A DNA stretch of 64,000 bases from Fragum whitleyi (taxonomy: Eukaryota > Mollusca > Bivalvia > Cardiida > Cardiidae): assembly GCA_948146395.1 (NCBI GenBank), contig OX411556.1:2682501-2746500 (forward strand), in the 5' to 3' direction. Below the pieces are notes generated by a model that was not told the DNA's origin, did not search any database, and worked only from the letters and a program-made list of their open reading frames with translations. Both the position numbers and the translations under genes were made by a program. Positions 1-12,548 of this stretch are shown here, piece after piece (position 1 is the stretch's first letter; each line of letters starts with the position of its first letter).

Positions 1-106
1 AACTAACTCATTTACTTACTAATTATTTACCTAACAAACCAACTAACCAACCAACCAACTACACTAATAACTGTCTAACTAGCTAACTAACCAACTAACT
101 AACTAT

Positions 107-171
<65 letters not shown>

Positions 172-229
172 AAACTAACTAACTTACTATCTTACTAATT
201 AACTAACTAACTAACTAACTAACTAAGTA

Positions 230-268
<39 letters not shown>

Positions 269-560
269 AACCAACTAACTAACTAAGTAACTAACTAACC
301 TACTTACTTACTTTCTTACCAACCAACTAACTAACTAAATAACTAACTTACCAACCAAACAATTAAATAACTTACCAACCAACCGACAGACAAGCCTACC
401 AACTTAAGCGACATATACTATAACTTACTAACTAACTAACTTACTTACTAACTTACTAACTTACTTACTAACTTTCTTACCAACCAACTAACTAACTTAC
501 TCATTAATTTACTAACTTAACTTACTAACTAACTAATAACTAACTAACTTACTAACTAAC
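1..560 (+). repeat. Left copy of a duplication inside the microsatellite
   Basis: The order of variant units here is repeated from about 1441 to 1945. A non-repetitive marker (GACAGACAAGCCTACC followed by TTAAGCGACATATACT) occurs at about 386-420 and again at about 1781-1815. Because the marker is not tetranucleotide, the two blocks must be copies of one ancestor rather than independent expansions. Confidence 0.85.
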
Positions 561-570
561 TAACTAACTT

Positions 571-617
<47 letters not shown>

Positions 618-741
618 CATTCACTCACTCACTCACTCACTCACCAACCAACCAACCAACCAACCAACCAACCACCCAACCAACCAACCAACCAACCAAC
701 CAACCAACCAACCAACCAACCAACCAACCAACCAACCAACC

Positions 742-772
<31 letters not shown>

Positions 773-833
773 CAACCAACCAACCAACTAACTAAGTAAC
801 CAATTAACTAACTAACTAACTAACTAACCAATT

Positions 834-914
<81 letters not shown>

Positions 915-939
915 ATAACTAACTAACTAACTAACTAAA

Positions 940-1004
<65 letters not shown>

Positions 1005-1078
1005 TACTTATTTCTTTCTTACCTACTTACTTACTTACTTACTTACCTACTTACTAACTAAATAAATAAATACCTCAC

Positions 1079-1112
<34 letters not shown>

Positions 1113-1121
1113 GACTAACTG

Positions 1122-1172
<51 letters not shown>

Positions 1173-1173
1173 T

Positions 1174-1205
<32 letters not shown>

Positions 1206-1210
1206 GCTAG

Positions 1211-1242
<32 letters not shown>

Positions 1243-1440
1243 TTAACTAACTAACTAACTAACTAACTAACTTACTAACTAACTAACTAACTAACTTACT
1301 AACTAACTAACAAACCAACCAACCAACCAACCAACCAACCAACCAACCAACTAACTAACTAACTAACCAACCAACCAACTAACTAACTAATTAACTAACT
1401 GACCAATTAACTAACTAGCTGACTATCCAACCAACCAACA

Positions 1441-1932
1441 AACTAACTCATTTACTTACTTATTATTTACCTAACAAACCAACTAACCAACCAATTACAC
1501 TAATAACTGTTTAACTAGCTTACTAACCAACTAACTAACTATCTAACTAACTAACTAACTAACTAACTAACAAACTAACTAACTAACAAACTAACTAACT
1601 TACTATCTTACTAACTAACTAACTAACTAACTAAGTAACTTACTTACTTACTTACTTACTTACTAACCAACTAACTAACTAAGTAACTAACTAACCTACT
1701 TACTTACTTTCTTACCAACCAACTAACTAACTAAATAACTAACTTACCAACCAAACAATTAAATAACTTACCAACCAACCGACAGACCAGCCTACCAACT
1801 TAAGCGACATATACTATAACTTACTAACTAACTAACTTACTTACTAACTTACTAACTTACTTACTTACTTTCTTACCAACCAACTAACTAACTTACTCAT
1901 TAATTAACTAACTTAACTTACTAACTAACTTA

Positions 1933-1945
<13 letters not shown>
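1441..1945 (+). repeat. Right copy of the duplication inside the microsatellite
   Basis: Partner of the block that starts at position 1. The copies match through the same sequence of variant units and the same unique marker. The offset falls from about 1,440 to about 1,395 bases along the block because of unit gains and losses. Confidence 0.85.
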
Positions 1946-2004
<59 letters not shown>

Positions 2005-2055
2005 CAACCAACTACCTAACTAACTGAGTAACTAACTAACTTACCAACCAACCAT

Positions 2056-5000
2056 CCAACCGTCTTCACGAGTCAAGGGGTATCGAATCGATAGCTTATT
2101 CTAGATAAGTTAAACGTTCGCTACCTTTGGTTCGACAAGATGGTTTAAGGCATGAAAAACCTAATCCAAAGTCTTATAAAAAATTTTATAAGACCCTGTT
2201 TATCTTTGTATTTAATGGATTACAGTTTAGGATGCGCTGTATTAGCCTTCTTGTATTAAGTAATACTATACTGACGTTAAGGAAAAACGTCTCGGTGAAA
2301 AATCGACACTTCTTTTCAGGTAGGCATTTACATAATGAAAAATATAGGCTAGCTTTAGATAAAACTCTATTTACACGTGTCAAAATTAAAGCGTTCCGAT
2401 TACGTGAATTTCCTATGCCTTAACATTAGTAGGTGTGACTAGGCTTCAGAGCAAGACGTGTACATTCCTCATAAAGTCATTCGAAACAAAATTATACGTG
2501 TGTCTTGAACAATCGATATGAAAGGGATTCACGCAAGGTGCTTTTCAGAAATTCTGATATGTTTTTATTGAAAGTCAACATTACGATTATTGTCATTATG
2601 TCTTTGGGCTCTTGAAGGGGTTTATCTTAGAAAAGGCGTTTAAAAGCATGCGATTAAATCGCGTCCAACAATTCGTAAATTATTGCGTCTTGAACACTCT
2701 AGCAAGACTTGTCCGGTAGGTGAAGTCAAGGTGGGCACCTTGTGACGCCTGTACGACACGAACACTTCACAAGAAAACGCAAAAAAGTAACCGGTATGAC
2801 GTCGCTCATGGTATTGCGTCACTGTTTGAAAAACGCCACTCTCTGTGTTTTAAAACTTACATCACAAGACACTCATTAATCTTATATCTTATATCAAAAT
2901 AACGCTTAAACCATGGCCAACTTCTTCATCACACTTTTATTGAAACTATTTCGGTATAATTCCGTTAAAAGGAGTTTCAATTAAAAACGCGTGTAACATG
3001 TAACACGAAAGCATAACCGAAAGATTCAGATACTGTATCTTATAAAGTTAAATAATGTTTAAAATGCTTGAAAAGATTATCTAATACTCGATGTGAGCTA
3101 TTGAGATTGTAAACATCTCCTAAACTGGTGGGTCAAACTTGATGAAACTGGCGGGAATGTTCCTTGGTTCAAGCTTTACCAAAGTTGTTCAAAAAATTGA
3201 AATGCACCCTTTACTTTGGTTGCCACGGCAATAAAAATGGGGAAAATAGGAAAATGTTTAAAATCTTCTTCTCTGAAACCAGAAGGCAGACAAGTTTTAT
3301 ACTTGGTATGTAGCATCATCTAGTGGACCTCTACCAAATTTGTTCGTATCATGACTCTGGAGTCAAATTTGGGCTCTGCCTGAGCGCATCCATTTTACAC
3401 AGAAACAAAGAGCGAACATGTTCTAAAATTATTTTTCTCCAAAACCAGAAGGCCTACAGCTTTTACATTTGATAATCCCCTATTAGCTTACCCGGGACGA
3501 AAGTCTGGGATGAGCCATTGTCTTGCCCTCGAAATTCGGCGTCAGTGTCGGCATCAGATCAAGGTTTTTGTTTTTTATCAATAATTATCCTGGAGGCTTC
3601 ATCTTTACAGAGACACTCATTAGGGTAAATACTTTCTATTCAGACCATCACCCATGCCAAAATGACATTGAGACAGTGATTGGACCATTTTAATTATTTT
3701 GAACAAGCACTAGAGGCCCATGAGTGCCTGAGACCGCTTTACTGACTTATTGAAAAGTTCATTTCTTGAAAGTGCTATTCAAGATTTACAAAAAAAGTTC
3801 CGTGAAAATGTATCCACAAATAAATGAGGAGTTGTGTTGTCAAGGAAATTTACTTAAATGCCCTTTTATCCTGACGCAGCATGTAACTAGACAGCCACAA
3901 ATGCATAAAGTCTCTGGAAATTGGATATTCTGTGAAAGTTTCACATGAATGTATTCATAAAGAGTTTTGTTCAGAAGGAAGTTTCCACCCCTTCCCTGTG
4001 ACGCAGTATAAAATCACCAGACCACATCAATGCGAACATGGTCACCTGATGTAAAATACTAAATAAAATTTCCATTATCTTCCATGTATAAATGAAGAAA
4101 AAATGTTAACAAAGAATATACATAAAGGCCCCTTTTATCATGACGCGACACATAACTACTAGGGCTGTCCCGAGAATTCGTGAACTTTATTTTTATATCA
4201 AACGTCCGATGAAACTGAAACTTACAAATAATGAGGATTGATCATGTTTGGCCTGGTTTAGCAGGCCATAGGAAACAACCATGTATCCTGGAAATTGCCT
4301 GGAAAAAATATAATCGAGTCAAAAACCGAACAAAAAACAGGTCTAGTATACGTCATTAAACTTTTGTGCGACGTATGTGCTTTGTGTGTTTATCGCAGTG
4401 CTGGCATATCACTACGCTGTGCTAAAATCAAAGTACTGATAGTACTGAAGGCGAGGAAACTAGATAGACGAAACAACACATGGGGTCAATTTTCTGGAAT
4501 ATAACCTTGAGTACTCGCCCTGTCCTTATCAGGAATACCAGATATTGTCTAACTCATCACTGCCAAAATCACTGATGTGTTAAAGATACATAGATTTTAT
4601 ATTTGTTCTTGACGGTTGACCTTGCCATTAGGGAAAAGAAGAAAAAGCTGCTAACTAACACCTTCTCCTTTCTCCCTCTTATTATCTTCCCTTTCTGCTA
4701 CAAATTTTACTAATTTGCCCTTATATTGTATGTAATCTGCAACCCTTTACAATTTGGACCTGTCTAAACATTTAATGTCTTGTAATGGATTAATTTAAAT
4801 TAGAAAAAATTAAAAGCATTGTCTCATCCTTAAACCTTAAACAGGCGACAACATTTTAGACTGAGCCGTCTTGGAACAGGTTGCACACAATAAATCAACA
4901 TGAGTGTAATTTGATATAGAAATTTAAAATTAATGGGGTATGAAAATAGGGTGGACCCTATTGTGGGAAAGGGAGAAATTGACCCTATCAAATATTGTGT

Positions 5001-7125
5001 TCCCACAGTATTATACAACTTCTTTATGGAATTTAATTCAATGCAAAAGAAAGAGCCGACGAGCTTGTGCCCTTAGAAAGACAACATTACTCTGATCGTT
5101 AGACGGAATGATCGAATGGATAAATTGACTATTAGCAAACCAATCAACTCAACTAAATTTTAAAAACAAGAGTTGCGCCTGTTTGCAAAGCGGTATCGGG
5201 CGTAGTAATCTATACCTTTGGAATTAGTTGTTTTTTGGCGGACTCAGCGCTATATAGTGAGCATACCGTTCGACATTTTTCCTTTTCAAGTGATTTCGGA
5301 AAGTGGCTTACGATCCCTACAGGTAAATGGAATCCTTGGTTTCCCTCCCCTAAAAAGGCCTTGCCAAAAAGATAAAAAAAAAAAAAAAATGGAGTACATG
5401 CCTTCGAGTGTCACCTTGCCTCTTTATAAACTAGGCCTTCAGCGCTTTTATTTTTATTCTGGTGTAATTACAGAGGCCTTTTTTTCAATACTCGCATACT
5501 CACGAATTAAAACGTAACACTACTAAATGGGTATTGGCGCACGCTATCAACATCGTTTTGTGGTACACGAAACGTCATTTCAAAACTAATTCACTTCTTC
5601 TCAAAGTAGCGTCTTTACCCGTCCTATGGACTTGTTACGAAGATAGAACCTTTTGTAAAAATCATATCTCAAAGCAGTGATGATATAGACTTTTGTTTTT
5701 CATCTACGGTTTCGTGGGTACCATTTCCAAATCTCTGTTGATGCCGAACATGCATGATTATCTCTTTAAGGCCTCGATACCTATCGTTCACTTGCGCGAC
5801 TCATTATCGAGTCATATCAAACTATACACTGCTGATTTACTTAAGCTTAGTTTTGCCATATCCAATCAGCTGTTCACTGCTTTTAACAATATTTGTTTGA
5901 TATTATATTCTTTAAGAATATTGAAATAAATGATGTTCATCCATATAAAATGTGTAGGTAACAAATGGAGTGTACCCAGACCGAGAATTTCTTTTATACC
6001 TTTGTTTCTTAACATGAACACATTAAAACCTTAAAACGTTTATCAATCTGTTGTAAATTAATGGGTGCTGTCAACTCAAGGTATTTACTTTACTCGGACG
6101 CTGGGTTTTTGATAATTGAAAAAGATCGCGAATTTCTAGGGTAACCCTCGTATAAAGCCAAAGTTGCACATATTCACTCGAAATGGAAACTTCTGTGACA
6201 GTTTTATATGAATTAATCCATTATTAAAGAGGAGTTTTGTTAACAAAAAATACATTTAGGCCCCTTTTTTCTTTGACATTATAAATTATATATTTCAAAA
6301 GGGAGAAAACATCGTGATGGTCCAATCATTTTGCCAAATTTGAAGACAATCATATAAAAACTGTGGACTTTAGAGCGGTCACGAGGATTTTCTAATTAAA
6401 TTATCACAAGCCTCCTTTTCCCGTGACGCTTGACGGATCTTACCCATTTTAGAAAGGAACGAGCCTTGCGATGTTCCAATAAAAAAATAACATAGAACTT
6501 AAACTAAAATAATTCCCTAGCTTTTACCTGGAGACATCATTTCTTCATATGTACTCTCACCAGCTGATAGGCTTTCAACAGTAGCCAAGGCCCTTCACAA
6601 TTTGACCTTGACCTTTTTGGTACTTATAAAAACGTTAACAAAAACTTTTACCTTGCTTTTATTTTCTGAGTGCCTATACCTATGGCCATTATACTCAATA
6701 TCCTTACTCAACAGGAGAGATAGGCTTTCTCCTGTGAGCAAGTCCTTTGACTTTGTGATCTTGACCTTGATTTTTGAAACTTTGGCATATTGCTTTAAAC
6801 TTGCATATATTTTCTGAATGCTTACAGCTAGGACAATTATACTTCATAATTGCACTGATTAGATTATCAACCTTATATCTAGTGTAATGAAATTCCATTA
6901 GTACCTTCATCAGACTGGAGGCTTTCGCTTTATCCAACCTTTTAAATGTACTTAAAACATGTTTTCTTTGTTAATTTATTACTTCTAAACCAGACTGATA
7001 TATATTAGATTATAGACTTAAACCGTAGAAAATTTGACATTGAACTCTGATATTTGGTCAAAGGCTGTTAGTGACAAGCATCAGTTTGGGTGAGCTGTGT
7101 TGTCCGCGGACAACTTTTGTTACAT
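2056..7125. other. Intergenic DNA with decayed repeats; no gene seen
   Basis: No coding region is convincing here; open frames are under 100 codons, AT-rich and without recognisable domains. A perfect small palindrome with 11-bp arms lies at 2171-2194. From about 3120 to 4170, and again near 6210-6290, are loosely related units containing phrases such as CCAGAAGGC and CTGACGC, resembling the cores of the pearl-like elements elsewhere in the window. At 6560-6960 two similar units of about 190 bp sit in tandem. An A-run lies near 5373-5390. Confidence 0.6.
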
Positions 7126-7129
7126 AGTG
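7126..7129. repeat. Target-site duplication ATAG, left
   Basis: Four-base direct repeat paired with 7675-7678. Its exact agreement shows the solo LTR formed within a single insertion rather than by exchange between two elements. Confidence 0.85.
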
Positions 7130-7674
7130 TTACGTGCCAATGTAACAAGAACAAAGAAGCCAGCAACAAACTTTACAATTAACAATATTTATTGACAATA
7201 TCAACAGAATTATTGACAATATGAAATTAATACAAAAACAAATTACAATACCTTGAATGTTTAATCCTAAAGTTTTTAATTTTAGATCCAATTTAATTAA
7301 GTTCCTGGTCCACAAATAATAAGTCCAATAATATCCGAATTTAAAATTAAACACACTTTCAAACACACTTTTAAGATAAGAAGAAATCCCCTTTTAGTTT
7401 AACACAGTACTACTAAATGAAACCATTAGTCTAAATCAAGTGAACCAAGAATGTTGTAGGAACCCCTTTATATAATACTATAGACAATCTGGAATAGCAT
7501 AGAACATAAGAATACTCTAGAGTCTGAATCACTTTCTAAAAGGCCTTTCTAGAAAGATCTAAAATCTTCTACATACATTTACCTATTAGTCAAGGTAACT
7601 GGAAAATTCCCAGACTAATTCTAAAAATAGACACGGTAAATACCATTAGGTTTATTTATAGTTTATATATAACA
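7130..7674 (-). mobile_element. Solo LTR of the GmR1-type retrotransposon family, inverted
   Basis: The reverse complement of this segment matches the 549-bp LTRs at 54839-55387 and 60644-61192 along its whole length, over 90 percent by eye, with one more diverged patch in the first third. It starts with TGTTACGTGCC and ends with ATATAACA, the family's termini. The four bases ATAG flank it exactly on both sides (7126-7129 and 7675-7678), which is a target-site duplication. No internal retroviral sequence lies beside it, so it probably arose by recombination between the two LTRs of a full element. Confidence 0.93.
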
Positions 7675-7678
7675 ATAG
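7675..7678. repeat. Target-site duplication ATAG, right
   Basis: Partner of 7126-7129. A four-base duplication is also seen at the full-length element (CAGA), so both insertions were made by the same kind of integrase. Confidence 0.85.
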
Positions 7679-8391
7679 AAACTAAGATCGAAATCTTGAA
7701 AAATCTACTTCCCATGATCCAGAAGGCTGACAGCTTTTATTTATGACATGTAAATCTAGTGGACTTCTACCAAGTTTGTTTGTCGTCCATTCTCCGTATA
7801 ACGGCCCAATGTCAGGTGCCATTTTGTGCCAACTTGTCAGGTCTTCAAATCTCTAAAAAAATTGTTTTATTTCTAAAAGTCATGTTTCGAAATTATTATG
7901 ATGGTACATAATTTTCGTTTACTACCCATGTATTACAGATTTATGGGACTATATATCTACCCACCAAAATTCATGAGACAGATACGTAACAACACAAATT
8001 TGCTTATCACTTTGCGTACATGTAGGGTCCAAGCCATTATAAATTATCAAATTAAAAGCTAATACGTTATATTTCTTAACTTTATACAAAACATGTCCAG
8101 GAAATTGGCTTTTTGAAAATTGCTCAATATTTCGTACACGAAATATGTGTTTTATTAGACAAAATTAATAACATGTTAGTATCGTAATGCATAAACGATA
8201 CACTTTGAGGATATAAAGCATATCTTTTATCTCAAATTGTACTCTGGTGGTCATAATTTCATATAAGAATAAAAGTGTTTCCTCTCTTTTACCTGTATTT
8301 TCACCATGTCATTTCTCCTCTTAAATTGTAAAATTGTAATTGTAAAATTGTAACGTATCTGTCACTTTGTTTGTTTATTCCTGAATGTGAA
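7679..8391. other. Non-coding spacer
   Basis: AT-rich sequence without a credible gene. The first 120 bases (about 7715-7830) resemble 3280-3360: both contain a CCAGAAGGC phrase followed by a TCTAGTGGAC phrase, so they are fragments of one repeat family. A short direct repeat of a TGTAAAATTG unit lies at about 8325-8352. Confidence 0.5.
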
Positions 8392-9396
8392 ATCGAACAT
8401 TAACGATGATTTATAAATGATGCTTGATCTTATTATATCATCTTTTGATCGTGTTTTATCAATTTATTCCGTTACTTAGTAAATAGAAACAAAAAATAGA
8501 TTCCCTTACCCTATGAATATGCTATACCACTAAAAGATGTAAATGTCGTAGAACTCTGGTACATATGGCTTACGACATTTACATCTTTTAGTGGTATAAC
8601 ATTATTAGTTATACGGTTTCTTGCCGGGGTATATGACGATTTATTCCCGGCTGGAAAAATGATGTCACCCGAGCCGTAGGCGAGGGTTGACATCATTTTT
8701 ACTGCCGGGAATAAATCGGCATATACCCAGGCAAGAAACCGTATTACGATTTTATTATACTTCAAAGTTTTAGGGCTAAATATCTGTCTTTTGCCTATTT
8801 TAGGCGTTCGTATAAACCGATTTCTTTTAAACCACCAATATCCCTTAATGCGCCCCTATGAAAAGTAAACATGTACAAAGTGACGTCACATAGTTGTGAC
8901 GTAACACTACTACACTCTGTGCTATTGTGATATGGAAGCGTTTGTTGGCTGAAACTGCGAGAAACTTGGCACTTTAAATGGACAGATTCGTACAAATTTA
9001 AGGTATTTTTTGACATCTATATCATTTTTTATTTGCACATTATTAACTGACATCCTTTTCAACTGTATCCTAGTATGTATATTCGGGTCGTGTTATCAGC
9101 GAAGCGAGAGAAACATGGCTTCCATTACCGTTTGGATTTTATGTCTATGTTCACGTCGAGGCGCCTTAAGGAAACATTAGAGGTAATACCGGAGCGGCCG
9201 TAGCTATCAATGTTTGTCAGGTCTGCATTAACCAATGAAAATGCTAGAATTTTCTTTGCAGTATAATAAATTCATAGGGTAAGGGAATCTATTTTTTGTT
9301 TCTACTCACTAAGTAACGTAATAAATTGATAAAACACGATCAAAAGATGATATAATAAGATCAAGCATCATTTATAAATCATCGTTAATGTTCGAT
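8392..9396. mobile_element. Foldback (long-TIR) element with nested palindromes
   Basis: The outermost 127 bases (8392-8518) are repeated as the reverse complement at 9270-9396 with almost no mismatch. Inside are two further inverted repeats: perfect 28-bp arms at 8523-8550 and 8571-8598, and arms of about 60 bp at 8610-8668 and 8690-8750 around a short GC-rich centre. No transposase frame is present, so this is a non-autonomous element. I see no clear target duplication outside the arms. Confidence 0.85.
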
Positions 9397-9751
9397 GGCT
9401 TATGTGGGGGATAAAATAATTAGGCTAGTACTTCCAGGTTCGTCCTTTTTCTTAAAACTATGATATGAAACTTATTTACAAACAATACGTCAATAAACGT
9501 CTTCAAATAGGTACGTAACGTCACGTTCATTAATGCGGGCGCGGGATGACGTTACGTTGCATTGTGTACATTAATATAAATAAATGAATGAAAGTTATTT
9601 CCGACATACTCCGGATCGCGAAAGTGATTAAGTTATCCTCAATACTAAGAAAAATGATAATGAAATACAATTACACGTAAACTTCGATGGATGATCAGTT
9701 AGATTCCTAATAGTCACTTTTTATAAATATACACGAACTTGTTACACGAAC

Positions 9752-10008
9752 TTAACACTCTAGAGAATATAATTTTGTAATTGCGCATTTAGTAAGTCCA
9801 TTTTTAGCTTTGATTTTTGCCGCACGAATCAATCCGTCGTTTCCCTGGTACAATTCTTTAACCACGGCTAGATCCATAGGGATCTGGGACAGTCATCGTG
9901 GTTTTGTACGACATCTCCTACAGCTATCTTCTGTTTGTGGCGCCCAGTCGTCTGGTGTCGTTCTCTTAAGGCCGTCAAGTACTCGTGACGCCATCTTTCA
10001 CGCAATTC
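9752..10008 (-). pseudogene. BEL/Pao retrotransposon pol tail (DUF5641-like), decayed
   Basis: Read on the minus strand from about 10008, the frame gives ELRERWRHEYLTALRERHQT, then a VGDVV segment with HDD and PRSLW. After an in-frame stop and a shift come VVKELYQGNDGLIRAAKI, then KNGLTKCAITKLYSLE and a stop at 9752-9754. In BEL/Pao polyproteins the region after integrase carries this order: a W-x-x-EYL-x-x-LR block, a GD-V block, a GRDGL-IR block and a final PI-KLYPLE block. Only this C-terminal piece is left, upstream there is a stop, and no LTR is visible nearby. It is a relic. Confidence 0.8.
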
Positions 10009-10715
10009 TCAATTGGCTACATACGCCTAACTATTTAGAATGCCATTTACAATTGTTATAAGTCCGGTTTCTCTCTGATAAGATACCGTTATGTATCTGT
10101 TGCTAAAATTGTCTACATCATATTTGTAGTGATTTTTCATAAACTTGAACAATTTCAAACATCTTTGATTATTTTTTTATTGTATTGTTATATCAGGAAA
10201 AAGAAAAATCCTTGAATTTTGCTGAATCATTTTGAAAAGTGACAAAATAAAGACATTTACCAGGGTACCCCCGGCCGTCTACAGGCAAAAGTGGTATTTG
10301 ACACCCATATAGAGCGTTATAACAAGAAAATTGTAAAGTCAGTGACTTCTCTTTTTTATTGTCCTGTAAGTTTATGTAATGGGCTTTCAAAAAATGCCGA
10401 AATCGATAACCTTTTCAAATAAATAAGACCTAAAATGTCCCGTCTACACTATTTTTCTAAAAATGGGCCGTTAGACGGAGAATGAACGTCGTATCATGCC
10501 CTAGGTAGATAGCTAGAAATTTGGTGTTTGGCTTCATTAAGCTTATCATATGATGCTCATAGCTTGACATACTTGGGCTTATCGCATGTACGTCCAATTT
10601 TACATAGAAACAACAGTAATTTGAAAACAGTCCAGAGCATGGAAAAAAATACAAATAATCTCCTAAGAAGTGGACATCTGTCAATCTTATTTATGCGATG
10701 TCCAAGTAGTTAAGG
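10009..10715. other. Non-coding spacer
   Basis: No gene or clear repeat border is visible. Open frames on both strands overlap each other and show no family resemblance. Confidence 0.4.
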
Positions 10716-10910
10716 AGACTCAGGTGTGCGATTGAGGACCGTCATGGTCCTCTTGCTTATATTCCACCAGATAAGGCCATTTTTCTTTCATTTTTGTGAC
10801 TCGGCAGCCCGTAGGGTCCAAATTTTCAGCTCAATCAGGTATTTAATTCTGCCCAGGAGTTTAAGAGGAGATGTTTAAAGGAGAAGTTGACGCCCGCACA
10901 AAAGGCAGTG
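10716..10910 (-). repeat. End of a pearl-like element, reversed
   Basis: The minus-strand reading of about 10723-10755 gives a CAAGAGGACCATGACGGTCC phrase followed by an AATCGCACACC phrase. The same 5' signature opens the elements at 33787 and 63462: a palindromic GGACC..GGTCC, then TCGCTCACC. The element runs toward lower coordinates here, so only its 5' end region is recognisable and its far end is unclear. Confidence 0.55.
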
Positions 10911-11410
10911 ACAAAAGCCCGCTGGACTTTGTCAAATGGAGCTTTCTAGCAATCAGTCAAATTGACTATTTGAAAAAGAAATCTGTCTAACGCAAGAGAA
11001 AATCAAAGTACTGAAAAAAGTGAAAGCTAGCAAAGCAAAGATATCTCAGTAAGCTTCTTATTAAAAAAAAATATTATGATACAAAATCAGAGTTAAAATA
11101 AAGCGAGGAGTTAAAAAGCATACTTTCGAATGAGTTCTAATTTGAATATGGTTCATCCAAGTGACCTTACAATGTAGTGTGCGTAAGGAAAATTCTGGTC
11201 AAGCTAAGTCATTACTTTGCACACTTGTGACATTCTTGGAAATCCACATTCCAATACGCTGTGAAACCATGAGTGTGAAATATTTCTCATAAATCCCTAT
11301 ATTTCTTTCCTTTTTTCTGTTCAAATGTTCTCATTTTCTAATTGAGTCCCCTTACTGAAATAAAAAAGTATTTTTGTCATTGTTCATCACACTTTAAGGA
11401 TTTTTATATC

Positions 11411-11430
11411 CCCCCCCCCCCCACACACAC
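11411..11430. repeat. Poly-C followed by an AC microsatellite
   Basis: A run of C is followed by several CA units. It is a simple repeat with no apparent function. Confidence 0.85.
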
Positions 11431-11675
11431 ACTTTGCTTTTCCTGTTGTATCGGAGGGTAGCGTAGATGGGACAGGTTTACTAGTCTAACATTACGGGGG
11501 AACTACTTTTTATGGTGAAAGCATTTATGTATTTAGTGGGTAAGCCGTCGAGTGCATTTGAACTTTGATGCTTCCTCAAAATTTTGTATGTTAACTAAAG
11601 CCAGGATAACTGAAATCGGTCAAAATTACATCGAAGCAATGTAATTCTCAAACTCGTACTACACGTACCACTTAA

Positions 11676-11830
11676 GGTAGTGAGCCCGTAATAGTTTGTC
11701 AACATTTCGAAACACATGATTTTTCACAATGTTATCCGAGTTTCCTAATGAATCCACTAGGAAACCTCGGTTAACACTGTTAAAATTCATGACCTCCGGA
11801 ACGTTTCGGAACTATTACGGGTCCACTACC
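11676..11830. mobile_element. MITE family A, copy 1 (GGTAGTG termini)
   Basis: Begins GGTAGTGAGCCCGTAATAGTT and ends in the near-complement AACTATTACGGGTCCACTACC, with further pairing inside around a GGAAACCTCGGTTAAC phrase. The same termini and interior recur at 53306-53456, and a short version is at 50700-50763. No coding capacity. Confidence 0.85.
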
Positions 11831-11977
11831 CAAATCCTTTCCGAGCCTAGAGCAGCTTATTTCACTCAAATTCACAGCAATCCACCCATAAATGAGCGAC
11901 AAATTTCTGGAAGGATATTCCACGTTTTGGTGGTTCAAAACAGAACCATGTGATTGTGTTTCCTGCACATTTCATGT

Positions 11978-12052
11978 CGAGGGGTCAGTGCAACACTATA
12001 GTAAGTGCCTATAAATTATAGGCACTTACAATAGTGTTGCACTGACCCCTCG
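11978..12052. repeat. Near-perfect hairpin, 37-bp arms
   Basis: The left arm starts CGAGGGGTCAGTGCAACACT and the right arm is its near-exact reverse complement, with one or two mismatches and one central base. Weaker pairing continues outside it around an ATG-rich flank. It is probably a small foldback element. Confidence 0.85.
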
Positions 12053-12261
12053 ACGTGCTACATGGCTGTGGCCGGTTACATGCATGTACCCATTAGAATG
12101 ATCTCTATGAAATGATTCTTACAGCGCCTAACTGCATTGAATAAAGTGACCATGTATAATTACTTTCAACCGCTTTTATATCAATGATATTTGAGCTGGC
12201 AAGCGGAACATAGAAAATGGTCGAGAGAATTCATGGTCAAGGTAATTTTTGTTCGTTTGAA

Positions 12262-12548
12262 TAAGGTTCTTCACCGCTTTCAACATAATTTCAGTAATAC
12301 CGCGGCGACTGGATTACCTAACAACGTATTCATAGTATTTCTCACATGGGTACTACAATAACATCCTTTCCTAGCCTCCAGCTGCTAATCCACATAGGTC
12401 TTTTTCATCTTCCTTAAATGGCCCCTCGTCTGTCGAGGTACTGTCCTTTGTGAGATCTATTAAGAAAACCTGTGAGTATTTTTAGATAGATCGAACCCAG
12501 GACCTCTAGTTTAACAGTCCGACGCGCTACCAACTGCGCTATGACGGC
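12262..12548 (-). repeat. tRNA-headed SINE, family 1, copy 1
   Basis: On the minus strand it starts with a tRNA-like head (GCCGTCATAGCGCAGTTGG) with an A-box, an anticodon stem with a GTT-type loop, and a B-box (GGTTCGATC). A body of about 200 bp follows with an AGCTGGAGGCTAGGAAAGG phrase, and it ends near a TTGAAAGCGG phrase. The same body and tail occur at 37940-38194 and 39108-39325. The B-box is one base off the consensus, so this is a SINE rather than a tRNA gene. Confidence 0.8.

Larger units (their letters stand above)
1..2055. repeat. Long tetranucleotide microsatellite array (AACT/AACC/ACTT)
   Basis: Almost every base belongs to imperfect CTAA, CCAA, ACTT or ACTC four-base units, running from the window edge to about 2055 where unique sequence begins. 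Blocks of one variant alternate with blocks of another, for example a CCAA-rich block near 641-740 and ACTT-rich blocks near 231-265. No coding potential is visible: every frame is short tetrapeptide-type repetition broken by stops. The left end lies outside the window, so the true length is unknown. Confidence 0.95.

Noticed and set aside
2127..2423. A 98-codon open frame just after the microsatellite, overlapped by a minus-strand frame
   Set aside because: Basic, AT-driven composition, no domain, no splice context, and the overlapping opposite frame is equally open.
9810..10061. Plus-strand open frame of 83 codons
   Set aside because: It is the shadow of the BEL/Pao relic read on the minus strand, whose residues match a known family.
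12478..12548. Possible tRNA-Asn gene (minus strand)
   Set aside because: The head is continuous with a SINE body found at other loci, and the B-box and acceptor stem are imperfect.
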